Assembly: GCF_002592005.1 (NCBI RefSeq)
Contig: NZ_NVQF01000041.1
Coordinates: 1-49,130 of the forward strand
From: Mycolicibacterium palauense
GTDB taxonomy: Bacteria; Actinomycetota; Actinomycetes; Mycobacteriales; Mycobacteriaceae
Direction: 5' to 3'
Length of the DNA stretch: 49,130 nt
The notes beneath the pieces were generated by a model. That model was given only the letters and a program-made list of their open reading frames with translations. It was not told the DNA's origin and did no database searches. Positions 31,148 through 39,211 of this stretch are shown in pieces; the stretch's first letter is position 1, and each line of letters begins with the position of its first letter. The position numbers and the translations under genes were made by a program.

Positions 31148-32095
31148 CTACCCGTGTCCGTGAGGCAGCAGACGCGGCGCGGCGGCGTCGCGGGCCGCCC
31201 GGTCCGGCAGGTCGGCGCCGGCGCGGGAGACGGTCAGCGCGGAGTTCAGCGCCGCCGAGTCGAGCACCGTCTGCAGGGTAGCGGCGTCGATGGCGTGCAG
31301 CCGGGCGCGGTGCTCGGCACCCAGCAGACCCTGCGACCACAACCCGTCGATCAGGCCGGTCATGAACGAGTCGCCGGCGCCCACCGTGTCGACGACGTCG
31401 GTCGTCAGCGCCGGGACGTGCACGGTGCCCTGGGCGCACACCGCGAAGGCGCCGTCGGCGCCGGTGGTCACTGCGACGACGGCGGGCCCCCGGTGCTCGA
31501 GCCAGCGGCGGGCCACCTCCTCGGGCGCGACGTCGGGAAACAGCCACCGCAGGTCCTCGTCGGAGGCCTTGACCACGTCGCTGCGGCCGATGGCCCGCTC
31601 CAGGCGGGCGCGCGCCTGTTCGGCGTCGGGGATCAGGCTGGGCCGCACATTCGGGTCGAACGTGACGGTGGCCGAGACCCGGTAGGTGTCCAACAGGGCG
31701 GCGACGGCGCGGCACCCGGGTTCGAGCACCGCCGCGATCGACCCGGTGTGTACGACCAACGGCGGCTCCACCGTCGTGGTGCCGGCGAGTTGCCACTCGA
31801 TGTCGAACCGGTAGGTCGCCGAACCGGCGGCGTCCAGCACCGCCCTCGCCACCGGTGTGCGCTGGGCGGTGGTGCTGCCCTCGGCGAGCCCGACCCCGGC
31901 CGCGGCGAGGTATTCGGCGATGCGCCGGCCACGCTCGTCGGTGCCGATATGGGTCAGGAAGTCGACCCCGTGCCCGAGCCGTCCGAGACCGACCGCGACG
32001 TTGAGCGGGCTGCCGCCCACGTGCTCCCCGGTCACCCGCCCCTCGCGTTCGACGATGTCGATCAGGGCCTCACCGATCACCAGGGCACGGTTCAC
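31148..32095 (-). CDS. PfkB-family carbohydrate kinase (fructokinase-like)
   Basis: A 315-aa ribokinase-fold sugar kinase. The N-terminal GEHVGGSPLNVAVGLGRLG binds the sugar; the C-terminal DTVGAGDSFMTGLIDG holds the catalytic Asp and anion hole. It should phosphorylate the ketose released by the mannitol/polyol dehydrogenase encoded just before it, for example fructose to fructose phosphate. The GTG at 32095 overlaps the dehydrogenase stop (GTGA); a neighbouring GTG at 32098 is also possible. Confidence 0.88.
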   Translation of the reverse strand: MNRALVIGEALIDIVEREGRVTGEHVGGSPLNVAVGLGRLGHGVDFLTHIGTDERGRRIAEYLAAAGVGLAEGSTTAQRTPVARAVLDAAGSATYRFDIEWQLAGTTTVEPPLVVHTGSIAAVLEPGCRAVAALLDTYRVSATVTFDPNVRPSLIPDAEQARARLERAIGRSDVVKASDEDLRWLFPDVAPEEVARRWLEHRGPAVVAVTTGADGAFAVCAQGTVHVPALTTDVVDTVGAGDSFMTGLIDGLWSQGLLGAEHRARLHAIDAATLQTVLDSAALNSALTVSRAGADLPDRAARDAAAPRLLPHGHG

Positions 32096-33540
32096 CACTC
32101 CTCCTTGCGTAGCGCCTCCAGTGTCGCCCGGGCGCCGTCGCGGTGCAGCGAGTCCAGGGCCCAGCGGTAGGCCTCGACGAACCGGGGCGACTCGGCCAGA
32201 TCCCCGAACAGCGAGGTGTTCTTCACGAAGGCCAGCGGGGCCAGGGGATCGTCGCGCTGGGTGCGGGCCAGTGGGACCAGCGTGTCGGCCAGCTGGTCGA
32301 CCACCTCGATCGGCCGCCCCTCCTCGTCGATCCCTTCGGCGTAGCGCGCCCAGCTGGCCACGATCGCCGCGGAGAGCCGAACGGGTCGGTCGGCGGCCAG
32401 GTTGGCCCGCACGACGGGCAGCAGCCACTTCGGGATCCGGTCGGAGGAGTCGGCGCACAACCGCGCGACGGTGTCGCGGACGCCGGGGTTGGCGAACCGT
32501 TCGAGCAGGGTGCGTTTGTAGTCCGGCAGGTCGATGCCCGGCACCGGTTTGAGGGTCGGGGTGGCCTCCGAATCCATGTAGGCCAGCAGAAACTCCGCGA
32601 ACAGTGGATCGGCGGCGGCGTCGTGCACCAGCCGGTACCCGGCCAGGTACGCGAAGTAGCACAGGCCCTGGTGGCTGGCGTTGAGCAGGCGCAGCTTCAT
32701 CAGCTCGTAGGGTGTGACGTCGCCGACCATCAGCACGCCGACGTCCTCGTAGGGGGGCCGGCCCTCGACTCGGCCCTGCACGAAGTCGTCCTCCAGGACC
32801 CACGCCGTGAACGGTTCGGCGACCACCGGCCAGCGGTCCTCGACGCCGTACTCCGCGGCCAGCCTCTCGATGACGTCCGGCGTGGTCACCGGGGTGATGC
32901 GGTCCACCATCGAGTTCGGGAACGTCGTGTGCTCGCCCATCCAGGCCACCAGGTCGGGGTGGACGCGTTCGGCGTAGGAGGTGAACGCCGCGCGCGCGAC
33001 GTCGCCGTTGCCCTCGATGTTGTCGCAGGACACGATGGTCGGGGAGGCCACCCCGCGTTGGCGTCGGCGCTCCAGCGCCGCGGTGACCAGCCCGAACACC
33101 GAAACCTCATCGGGCTTCTCGATGGCCTTGTCGATCTGGTAGCCGCCCTCGGTGATGGTCATCGACACGATCCGGGTGCTCGGTGCGGCCAGCAGCTCGA
33201 TGACCGCCTCCGGGTCGTCGGGGGCGTAGCGGTAGTCGACGATGGAGCCGATGACCCGCACGTCACGGGAGCCGTCGGGTTTCTCCAGGATCAGCGTGTA
33301 CAGCCCGTCCTGGGCGTCCAGCGCCTCCTTCATGCGGCGGTCGGCGGGCATGACCCCGATCCCGCAGATCCCCCAGTCGAGCGCGCGCCCCTGCTCCAAC
33401 AGCTTGTCGATGTACATCGCCTGGTGGGCGCGGTGGAACCCGCCGACGCCGAAATGGACGATGCCGACCGTGATTTCGCCACGGTCGTAGGTCGGAGCGG
33501 ATACCGGCAGGTCGGCCAGTGTCGAGTCGTTCAGCTCCAT
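32092..33540 (-). CDS. Mannitol 2-dehydrogenase family polyol dehydrogenase
   Basis: A 482-aa long-chain dehydrogenase that oxidises mannitol or a similar polyol to a ketose with NAD. The N-terminal VGIVHFGVGGFHRAHQAMYIDKLL binds the cofactor; SCDNIEGNGDVAR is a family signature, and the catalytic K-x4-N-x2-H lies in ELMKLRLLNASHQGLCY. It is the first gene of the minus-strand unit, transcribed away from the SorC-type regulator. The 133-bp gap between them holds the operator. Confidence 0.92.
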   Translation of the reverse strand: MELNDSTLADLPVSAPTYDRGEITVGIVHFGVGGFHRAHQAMYIDKLLEQGRALDWGICGIGVMPADRRMKEALDAQDGLYTLILEKPDGSRDVRVIGSIVDYRYAPDDPEAVIELLAAPSTRIVSMTITEGGYQIDKAIEKPDEVSVFGLVTAALERRRQRGVASPTIVSCDNIEGNGDVARAAFTSYAERVHPDLVAWMGEHTTFPNSMVDRITPVTTPDVIERLAAEYGVEDRWPVVAEPFTAWVLEDDFVQGRVEGRPPYEDVGVLMVGDVTPYELMKLRLLNASHQGLCYFAYLAGYRLVHDAAADPLFAEFLLAYMDSEATPTLKPVPGIDLPDYKRTLLERFANPGVRDTVARLCADSSDRIPKWLLPVVRANLAADRPVRLSAAIVASWARYAEGIDEEGRPIEVVDQLADTLVPLARTQRDDPLAPLAFVKNTSLFGDLAESPRFVEAYRWALDSLHRDGARATLEALRKEEW

Positions 33541-33640
33541 GACGCCACCGCCTGCACACGAGCAATACAAAAACCAAAAAACGGGAATGTTGTGTACGTC
33601 ACAGTGTCCATGTTAGCGTGATGAGCATCTACTCGCACCC

Positions 33641-33656
33641 GTGAGCAAATGCTCAC
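33641..33656. promoter_or_regulatory. Operator palindrome of the polyol regulator
   Basis: GTGAGCAAATGCTCAC is a perfect dyad with 7-bp arms and a 2-base centre. A degenerate second copy, TGAGCATCTACTCG, starts at 33623. Both lie in the divergent promoter region and are natural binding sites for the SorC-type regulator. Confidence 0.65.
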
Positions 33657-33673
33657 GAGAAAGGCGGCCTGGC

Positions 33674-34714
33674 GTGACGCTTGCGGACAGCGGTCGGGAC
33701 ACGGCGAACGTCACTGCGGCGCAGACCGACGGGGCGCGGGCCGAGGACCTGCGCCTGGCTTTGCGTGCCGCCACCATGTACTACGTCGACGGCATGACCC
33801 AGGCCGAGATCGCCCAGCGGCTCGGCGTCTCACGGCCCACCGCCGGCCGGCTCGTCGCCCGCGCCAAGGCCCGCGGCCTGGTGCGGATCGAGATCGTGGT
33901 GCCGCCCGCCCTGCGTGACGACCTGCACGCCGAGGAGGAACGCGCCCTCGAGCACCGGTTCGGGTTGACCGAGGCGGTGGTGGCCGGCCACGGCGTCGCC
34001 GCCGAGGCCACCGTGCGGCCCGAGGCCTACGCCAGTCTGGGGCGGGCGGCGGCCACACTGCTGCTGCGCCGCCTCGCGGCCGGCGACACCCTGGGGTTCA
34101 CCTGGGGGCCCGAGACGGTCGCCATGGCGCGCGCCCTGACCCCCGGCGTGAGCACCTGCCGCGCGGTGGTCCAGCTGGACGGCTCGATGTCGACGGCGGC
34201 CTACCAGACCGGCGCCGAGTACATCCTCAGCCGATGCGGCGAGCTGTTGCACGCCGACACGTACCGGCTGCCGGCACCGCTGTACGCCGATCCCGCCACC
34301 GTCGCCTCGATCCGTGCCGACTCCGGGATGTCGCGCACCCTGCAGGCCGGTCGCGGCGCGGCGGTGATGGTCTTCGGGATCGGCGCCGTCTCGGCCTCCA
34401 CCACGCTGTTCGAGGGCAGCTTCCTCGACACTTCGATGCTCGACGAACTGGTGGCGCTGGGCGCCGTCGGAGAGATCGGCGGGCGCTTCTTCGACGCCTC
34501 GGGAGTCCCGGTGGATTCCGACCTGCAGAGCCGGACGGTCTCGGTGGAGCTGTCCGACATCCGGGACTGCCCGACGACGATCCTGGTCGCCAGCGGCGCG
34601 GTCAAGCACCGCGCCGTGCTGGGTGCCCTGCGCGGCAAGCTGGCCCGGCTCCTGGTATGCGACATCGACTGCGCCCGATGGCTTCTGAGCCAATCCGAGG
34701 GGGCGGGACAGTGA
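33674..34714 (+). CDS. SorC/DeoR-type sugar-sensing transcriptional regulator
   Basis: A 346-aa regulator. The N-terminal HTH (AATMYYVDGMTQAEIAQRLGVSRPTAGRLVARAKARG) is followed by a sugar-phosphate-binding SorC domain (GDTLGFTWGPETVAMARAL, VVQLDGSM, RAVLGALRGKLARLLVCD). It would sense a polyol-derived sugar phosphate and control both divergent units. GTG 33674 is chosen because AAAGG lies nine bases upstream; the GTG at 33641 begins inside the operator palindrome. Its stop overlaps the GTG of the repeat peptide gene. Confidence 0.88.
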   Translation: MTLADSGRDTANVTAAQTDGARAEDLRLALRAATMYYVDGMTQAEIAQRLGVSRPTAGRLVARAKARGLVRIEIVVPPALRDDLHAEEERALEHRFGLTEAVVAGHGVAAEATVRPEAYASLGRAAATLLLRRLAAGDTLGFTWGPETVAMARALTPGVSTCRAVVQLDGSMSTAAYQTGAEYILSRCGELLHADTYRLPAPLYADPATVASIRADSGMSRTLQAGRGAAVMVFGIGAVSASTTLFEGSFLDTSMLDELVALGAVGEIGGRFFDASGVPVDSDLQSRTVSVELSDIRDCPTTILVASGAVKHRAVLGALRGKLARLLVCDIDCARWLLSQSEGAGQ

Positions 34715-34854
34715 AGACCGTCTCGATGAAGGTTCGACACCGGAGTTTCGGCGGCCAAGGTTTCGGCGGCCAAGATTTCGGCGGCCAAGGTTTCGGCGGC
34801 CAAGGTTTCGGCCGTCAAGAGTTCAACAGCCGAGATTTCAACAGAGTGAGGTGA
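34711..34854 (+). CDS. 47-aa pentad-repeat peptide gene coupled to regulator and importer
   Basis: The GTG at 34711 overlaps the regulator stop (GTGA) and the TGA at 34852-34854 overlaps the GTG of the binding-protein gene (GTGA). After a basic start (MKTVSMKVRHRS) come seven five-residue repeats of the type FGGQG/FGGQD, degrading to FGRQE, FNSRD and FNRVR. Double coupling suggests that it is translated; it may mainly keep ribosomes flowing between cistrons. No family is recognised. The repeats loosely resemble pentapeptide-repeat coils (QDF, QEF, RDF). Confidence 0.6.
   Translation: MKTVSMKVRHRSFGGQGFGGQDFGGQGFGGQGFGRQEFNSRDFNRVR
34746..34850 (+). repeat. 15-bp tandem repeat array (7 units)
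   Basis: The unit TTTCGGCGGCCAAGG begins at 34746, 34761, 34776, 34791 and 34806, with two further degenerate units at 34821 and 34836. The 15-bp period keeps the reading frame, so unit number could change by slippage without breaking the peptide gene. Confidence 0.9.
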
Positions 34855-36212
34855 AGGTGAAGTCCCAACGAAGAGCGCTACACCGGCTGGCCCTGATGGT
34901 CGCCGCGGTCGGACTGTTGTTCACCTCCGGGTGTGCGGGTGCCGGCAGCATCGGTACGTCCGAGGACACCGTCACCATCGCCATGGTGTCGAACTCGCAG
35001 ATGACCGACGCACGGTCGCTGGCCGACAACTTCGAACAGGCCAACCCCGACATTAAACTGAAGTTCATCACGCTGTCGGAGAACCAGGCGCGGGCCAAGA
35101 TCACCGCCTCCACGGCGATGGGCGGCGGCGAGTTCGACGTCGTGATGATCAGCAACTACGAGACCCCGCAGTGGGCCGAGAACGGCTGGCTGGTCAACCT
35201 GTCCGACTACATCGCCAACACACCGGGTTACGACCAGGACGACTTCATTCCCTCGCTGCGGGAGTCGCTGTCCTACCAGGGCGACATGTACTCGGTCCCG
35301 TTCTACGGCGAGTCCTCGTTCCTGATGTACCGCAAGGACCTCTTCGAGCAGGCCGGGATCGACATGCCGCGCAACCCCAGCTGGCAGCAGGTCGCCGAGG
35401 CCGCCGCCAAGCTCGACGGTCCCGACATGGTGGGCATCTGCCTGCGCGGCAAGCCCGGCTGGGGTGAGGTGCTCGCCCCGCTGGACACGGTGATCAACAC
35501 CGCCGGCGGCCGGTGGTACGACATGGACTGGAACGCCCAGCTGACCACCCCCGAGGTGGAGAAGGCCGTGCAGTTCTACGTCGATCTGGTCCGCGCCCAC
35601 GGCGAGCCCGGAGCGGCCACGAGCGGATTCAGCGAATGCGCCACGCAGTTCGCCCAGGGCCGCGCGGCCATGTGGTACGACGCCACCTCGGCGGTGTCGG
35701 TGCTGGAGGACCCGGCCTCGTCCAAGGTGGTCGGCAAGGTCGGGTACGCCATGGCGCCGACGATGATCAAGCCCGACTCCGGCTGGCTCTACACCTGGTC
35801 ACTGGGAATCCCTCAGGCGGCCAAGAACAAGGACGCCGCCTGGAAGTTCATCTCGTGGATGACCGACAAGAACTACATCAAGCTCGTCGGCAACGAACTG
35901 GGCTGGGAGCGGGTCCCGCCGGGCAGTCGGCTCTCGACCTACCAGATCCCGCAGTACAAGGAGGCATCGAAGGCCTTCGGGCAGCTGACCCTGGACTCCA
36001 TCGAGGGTGCTGACCCGCTGCACCCGACGGTGCAGCCGGTGCCCTACACCGGCGTGCAGTTCCTGGCCATCCCCGAGTTCCAGGATCTGGGCACCCGGGT
36101 GTCCCAGCAGATCAGCGCGGCCATCGCCGGACAGAAATCGGTGACCGACGCGCTGGCCCAGTCGCAGAAGTACGCCGAGGTCGTCGGCAAGACCTACCAG
36201 GAGCAGCCATGA
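34851..36212 (+). CDS. ABC importer sugar/polyol-binding lipoprotein
   Basis: A 453-aa extracytoplasmic binding protein of the MalE/SmoE type. Its signal sequence is followed by a lipobox FTSGC, with Cys28 the likely lipid anchor. Mature-domain features include ITASTAMGGGEFDVVMISNYETPQWAENGWL and WKFISWMTD, typical of family-1 solute-binding proteins. With the downstream permeases and ATPase it should bring in mannitol, sorbitol or a related polyol for the divergent dehydrogenase. The GTG at 34857 is an alternative start. Confidence 0.9.
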   Translation: MKVKSQRRALHRLALMVAAVGLLFTSGCAGAGSIGTSEDTVTIAMVSNSQMTDARSLADNFEQANPDIKLKFITLSENQARAKITASTAMGGGEFDVVMISNYETPQWAENGWLVNLSDYIANTPGYDQDDFIPSLRESLSYQGDMYSVPFYGESSFLMYRKDLFEQAGIDMPRNPSWQQVAEAAAKLDGPDMVGICLRGKPGWGEVLAPLDTVINTAGGRWYDMDWNAQLTTPEVEKAVQFYVDLVRAHGEPGAATSGFSECATQFAQGRAAMWYDATSAVSVLEDPASSKVVGKVGYAMAPTMIKPDSGWLYTWSLGIPQAAKNKDAAWKFISWMTDKNYIKLVGNELGWERVPPGSRLSTYQIPQYKEASKAFGQLTLDSIEGADPLHPTVQPVPYTGVQFLAIPEFQDLGTRVSQQISAAIAGQKSVTDALAQSQKYAEVVGKTYQEQP

Positions 36213-37171
36213 CAGCCACCGCGCCTCCGGTTTCCGAGACCGAGGAAGCCCACGTCGCCCGGATCAAGAAGGACCAGGACCCCGGGGTCTCCCGGGCCGA
36301 GGGCTGGCGGCGGCGGGGGCCCCTGCTGCCGGCGCTGATCTTCATGATCGTCGTCACCCAGATCCCGTTCCTGTTCACGCTGTACTACTCGACCCTGTCG
36401 TGGAACCTGGTCCGGCCCGGCTCGCGGCACTTCATCGGCATACAGAACTACGTCGACGTCGTGCAGGACGGCACGTTCTGGCAGGTGGCGTTCAACACCG
36501 TGTTCCTGATCGTGGCCACGGTGCTGATCTCGGTGCTCCTGGGACTGGGGCTGGCGCTGCTGCTGGACCGGGTGTTCCTCGGTCGCGGCGTGGTGCGCAC
36601 GCTGCTGATCACACCGTTCCTGGTGACCCCCGTCGCCGGGGCACTGATGTGGAAGACCGCGATGCTCGACCCGGTCTTCGGCATCGTCAACTGGGTGCTG
36701 TCCCCGTTCGGCGTGCACCACGTCGACTGGGTCAGCCGGTTCCCGCTGACCTCGGTGATCATCGCCCTGGTCTGGCAGTGGACACCGTTCATGATGCTGC
36801 TGATCCTGGCCGGGCTGCAGTCGATGCCCCGCGACATCCTGGAGGCCGGCCGCGTCGACGGAGCCGGCGCATTCCAGTTGTTCCGCGAGCTGACCCTGCC
36901 GCACCTGCGCCGGTTCATCGAACTCGGCGTGGTACTGGGCGCGATCTATCTGGTCAACACGTTCGACCAGATCTACATGATGACCCAGGGCGGGCCGGGC
37001 ACGGCCAGTTCGAACCTGCCGTTCTACATCTACCAGCGCGCCTTCCTGGGCTTCGACATCGGGCAGGCGGCCGCGATGGGCGTGATCGTCGTGCTGTTCA
37101 CGATCGTCATCGCCAGCTTCGCGCTTCGCATGATCTTCAAGACGTTCACCGGCAAGGAAGAGGCAGCCTGA
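36209..37171 (+). CDS. ABC importer permease, MalF/SmoF type
   Basis: A 320-aa membrane protein with six helices; the EAA coupling loop is ILEAGRVDGAGAFQLFRELTLP. It forms one half of the transmembrane channel with the next gene. The ATG at 36209 overlaps the stop of the binding protein (ATGA), and the stop shares one base with the next ATG (TGATG). Confidence 0.92.
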   Translation: MTATAPPVSETEEAHVARIKKDQDPGVSRAEGWRRRGPLLPALIFMIVVTQIPFLFTLYYSTLSWNLVRPGSRHFIGIQNYVDVVQDGTFWQVAFNTVFLIVATVLISVLLGLGLALLLDRVFLGRGVVRTLLITPFLVTPVAGALMWKTAMLDPVFGIVNWVLSPFGVHHVDWVSRFPLTSVIIALVWQWTPFMMLLILAGLQSMPRDILEAGRVDGAGAFQLFRELTLPHLRRFIELGVVLGAIYLVNTFDQIYMMTQGGPGTASSNLPFYIYQRAFLGFDIGQAAAMGVIVVLFTIVIASFALRMIFKTFTGKEEAA

Positions 37172-38043
37172 TGACCGCTGTAGCCGAAACCCCCACCGAG
37201 GAAACCGCTTCGGCGGGCCATGCCAAGAAAGTCAAGCACCGCAGGTTCGACCCCTGGGGGGTGGTGGCCTGGATCGCCGGGCTGGGGTTCTTCTTCCCGG
37301 TGTTCTGGATGGTGCTCACCGCCTTCAAGCAGGAGGTCGACGCCTACACCACGACACCGAAGTTCTTCTTCGTGCCCACCCTCGACGAGTTCCGGGCGGT
37401 GTTCGACCAGGGGATGGGGACGGCGTTCCTCAACTCGCTGTTCGCCACCGTGATGTCGACGATCCTGGTGCTCGCGCTCGGGGTGCCCGCGGCGTTCGCG
37501 CTGTCGCTGCGACCGGTCCGCAAGACCCAGGACGCGTTGTTCTTCTTCATCAGCACCAAGATGCTGCCGATCGTCGCCGTGATCGTCCCGCTGTATGTGA
37601 TCGTGTCGAATATCGGCCTGCTGGACAACATCTGGGTGCTGGTGGTGCTCTACACCGCGATGAACCTGCCGATCGCGGTGTGGATGATGCGTTCGTTCTT
37701 CCTGGAGGTCCCGGGCGAGCTGCTGGAGGCCGCAAGCCTCGACGGCGCCAGCCTGTGGCGCTCGGTGCGCGAGGTCATCCTGCCGCTGGTCTCGCCCGGT
37801 ATCGCCGCGACGGCGCTGATCTGTGTGATCTTCGCGTGGAACGAATTCTTCTTCGCGGTGAACCTGACCGCGGTGCAGGCGCAGACGATGCCGGTGTTCC
37901 TGGTCGGCTTCATCACCGGCGAGGGGCTGTACTGGGCCAAGTTGTGCGCGGCGGCCACGATGGCCGCCCTGCCGGTGGTTCTGGCCGGCTGGATCGCGCA
38001 GAACAAGCTGGTCCGGGGGCTGTCCTTCGGAGCCATCAAGTAA
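37171..38043 (+). CDS. ABC importer permease, MalG/SmoG type
   Basis: A 290-aa membrane protein with six helices and the EAA loop LLEAASLDGASLWRSVREVILPL. The N-terminus is a hydrophilic extension of about 30 residues rich in Glu and Lys before the first helix. It pairs with the preceding permease. A 44-bp gap with AGAAAGG follows before the ATPase gene. Confidence 0.92.
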   Translation: MTAVAETPTEETASAGHAKKVKHRRFDPWGVVAWIAGLGFFFPVFWMVLTAFKQEVDAYTTTPKFFFVPTLDEFRAVFDQGMGTAFLNSLFATVMSTILVLALGVPAAFALSLRPVRKTQDALFFFISTKMLPIVAVIVPLYVIVSNIGLLDNIWVLVVLYTAMNLPIAVWMMRSFFLEVPGELLEAASLDGASLWRSVREVILPLVSPGIAATALICVIFAWNEFFFAVNLTAVQAQTMPVFLVGFITGEGLYWAKLCAAATMAALPVVLAGWIAQNKLVRGLSFGAIK

Positions 38044-38087
38044 CCCTCCGCCCGTCTCTCCTCCACCCGTCCAGAAAGGCACAACCC

Positions 38088-39173
38088 ATGGCCACCATCA
38101 CCTACCGCAACGCCTCGTGCATCTACGAGGGCTCCGACAAACTGGCCGTCGACTCGCTGAACCTCGATATCGCCGACGGCGAGTTCGTCGTCCTGGTCGG
38201 GCCGTCGGGCTCCGGCAAGAGCACCGCGTTGCGCATGCTCGCCGGGCTCGAGGACATCGACGAGGGCGCCATCGAGATCGGCGGCAGGAACATGAGGGGG
38301 GTGCCGTCGAAGGACCGCGACATCGCCATGGTGTTCCAGAACTACGCGCTGTATCCGAACAAGACGGTCGCCGAGAACATGGGCTTCGCGCTGAAACTGC
38401 GCGGAGTCTCCGAATCCGAGCGGCGCCACAAGGTCGAGGAGGCCGCCAAGCTGCTCGATCTGTCCGACTTCCTGGATCGCAAGCCCGCCAAGCTGTCCGG
38501 CGGGCAGCGTCAGCGCGTGGCCATGGGCCGTGCCATCGTGCGGGAGCCGCAGGTGTTCTGCATGGACGAGCCGCTGAGCAACCTCGACGCCAAACTGCGG
38601 GTGCAGACCCGCACGCAGATCGCCGCGCTGCAGCGGCGGCTGGGCACCACCACCGTCTACGTCACCCACGACCAGGTGGAGGCCATGACGATGGGCGACC
38701 GGGTGGCGGTGTTGCGCAACGGCAAACTGCAGCAGTTCGCCTCGCCCACCGAGCTCTACGACAACCCCGCCAACGCGTTCGTCGCTGGCTTCATCGGTTC
38801 ACCGGCGATGAACCTGCTGACCGCGCCGGTGGTCGCCGAGGGTGTGCGCGTAGGGGAGAACTCGACACTGGAGCTCGAGCGCGACCAGTTGAGCAAGCTG
38901 CACGACGCCGGCGTCGACGAGGTGACCGTCGGCGTGCGACCCGAACAGCTGCAGGTCTCCGACTCCGGCAGCGGGATCGAGGTGGTCGTCGATCTGGTCG
39001 AGGATCTCGGCAGCGAGGCCTACATCTACGCCCACGCCGCCCCGGGGATCGACCTGGTGGCCCGGACCCTGGCCCGCACGCCGGCCCGGCTGGCCGACAC
39101 CATCCGGCTGCGCAAGACTCCCGACGGCGTGGTGCACCTGTTCCACCCGAAGACCGGAGAGCGCATCTCTTAG
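38088..39173 (+). CDS. ABC importer ATPase, UgpC/MsmK/SmoK type
   Basis: A 361-aa ATPase. Walker A is GPSGSGKST (38-46), the signature LSGGQ (136-140), Walker B VFCMDE (156-161), and VYVTHDQVEAMTMGDR holds the switch His. The C-terminal TOBE-like regulatory domain includes VTVGVRPEQLQV. It drives the polyol importer and closes the operon. The start ATG 38088 has AGAAAGG at 38073-38079. Confidence 0.93.
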   Translation: MATITYRNASCIYEGSDKLAVDSLNLDIADGEFVVLVGPSGSGKSTALRMLAGLEDIDEGAIEIGGRNMRGVPSKDRDIAMVFQNYALYPNKTVAENMGFALKLRGVSESERRHKVEEAAKLLDLSDFLDRKPAKLSGGQRQRVAMGRAIVREPQVFCMDEPLSNLDAKLRVQTRTQIAALQRRLGTTTVYVTHDQVEAMTMGDRVAVLRNGKLQQFASPTELYDNPANAFVAGFIGSPAMNLLTAPVVAEGVRVGENSTLELERDQLSKLHDAGVDEVTVGVRPEQLQVSDSGSGIEVVVDLVEDLGSEAYIYAHAAPGIDLVARTLARTPARLADTIRLRKTPDGVVHLFHPKTGERIS

Positions 39174-39211
39174 CCGGTGCCCGGCCGGTCTCGGGGTATA
39201 CGTTGACCCCG

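Noticed and set aside
34746..34850. CRISPR array
   Set aside because: Units are contiguous 15-bp repeats without spacers and are in frame in a small coupled gene.
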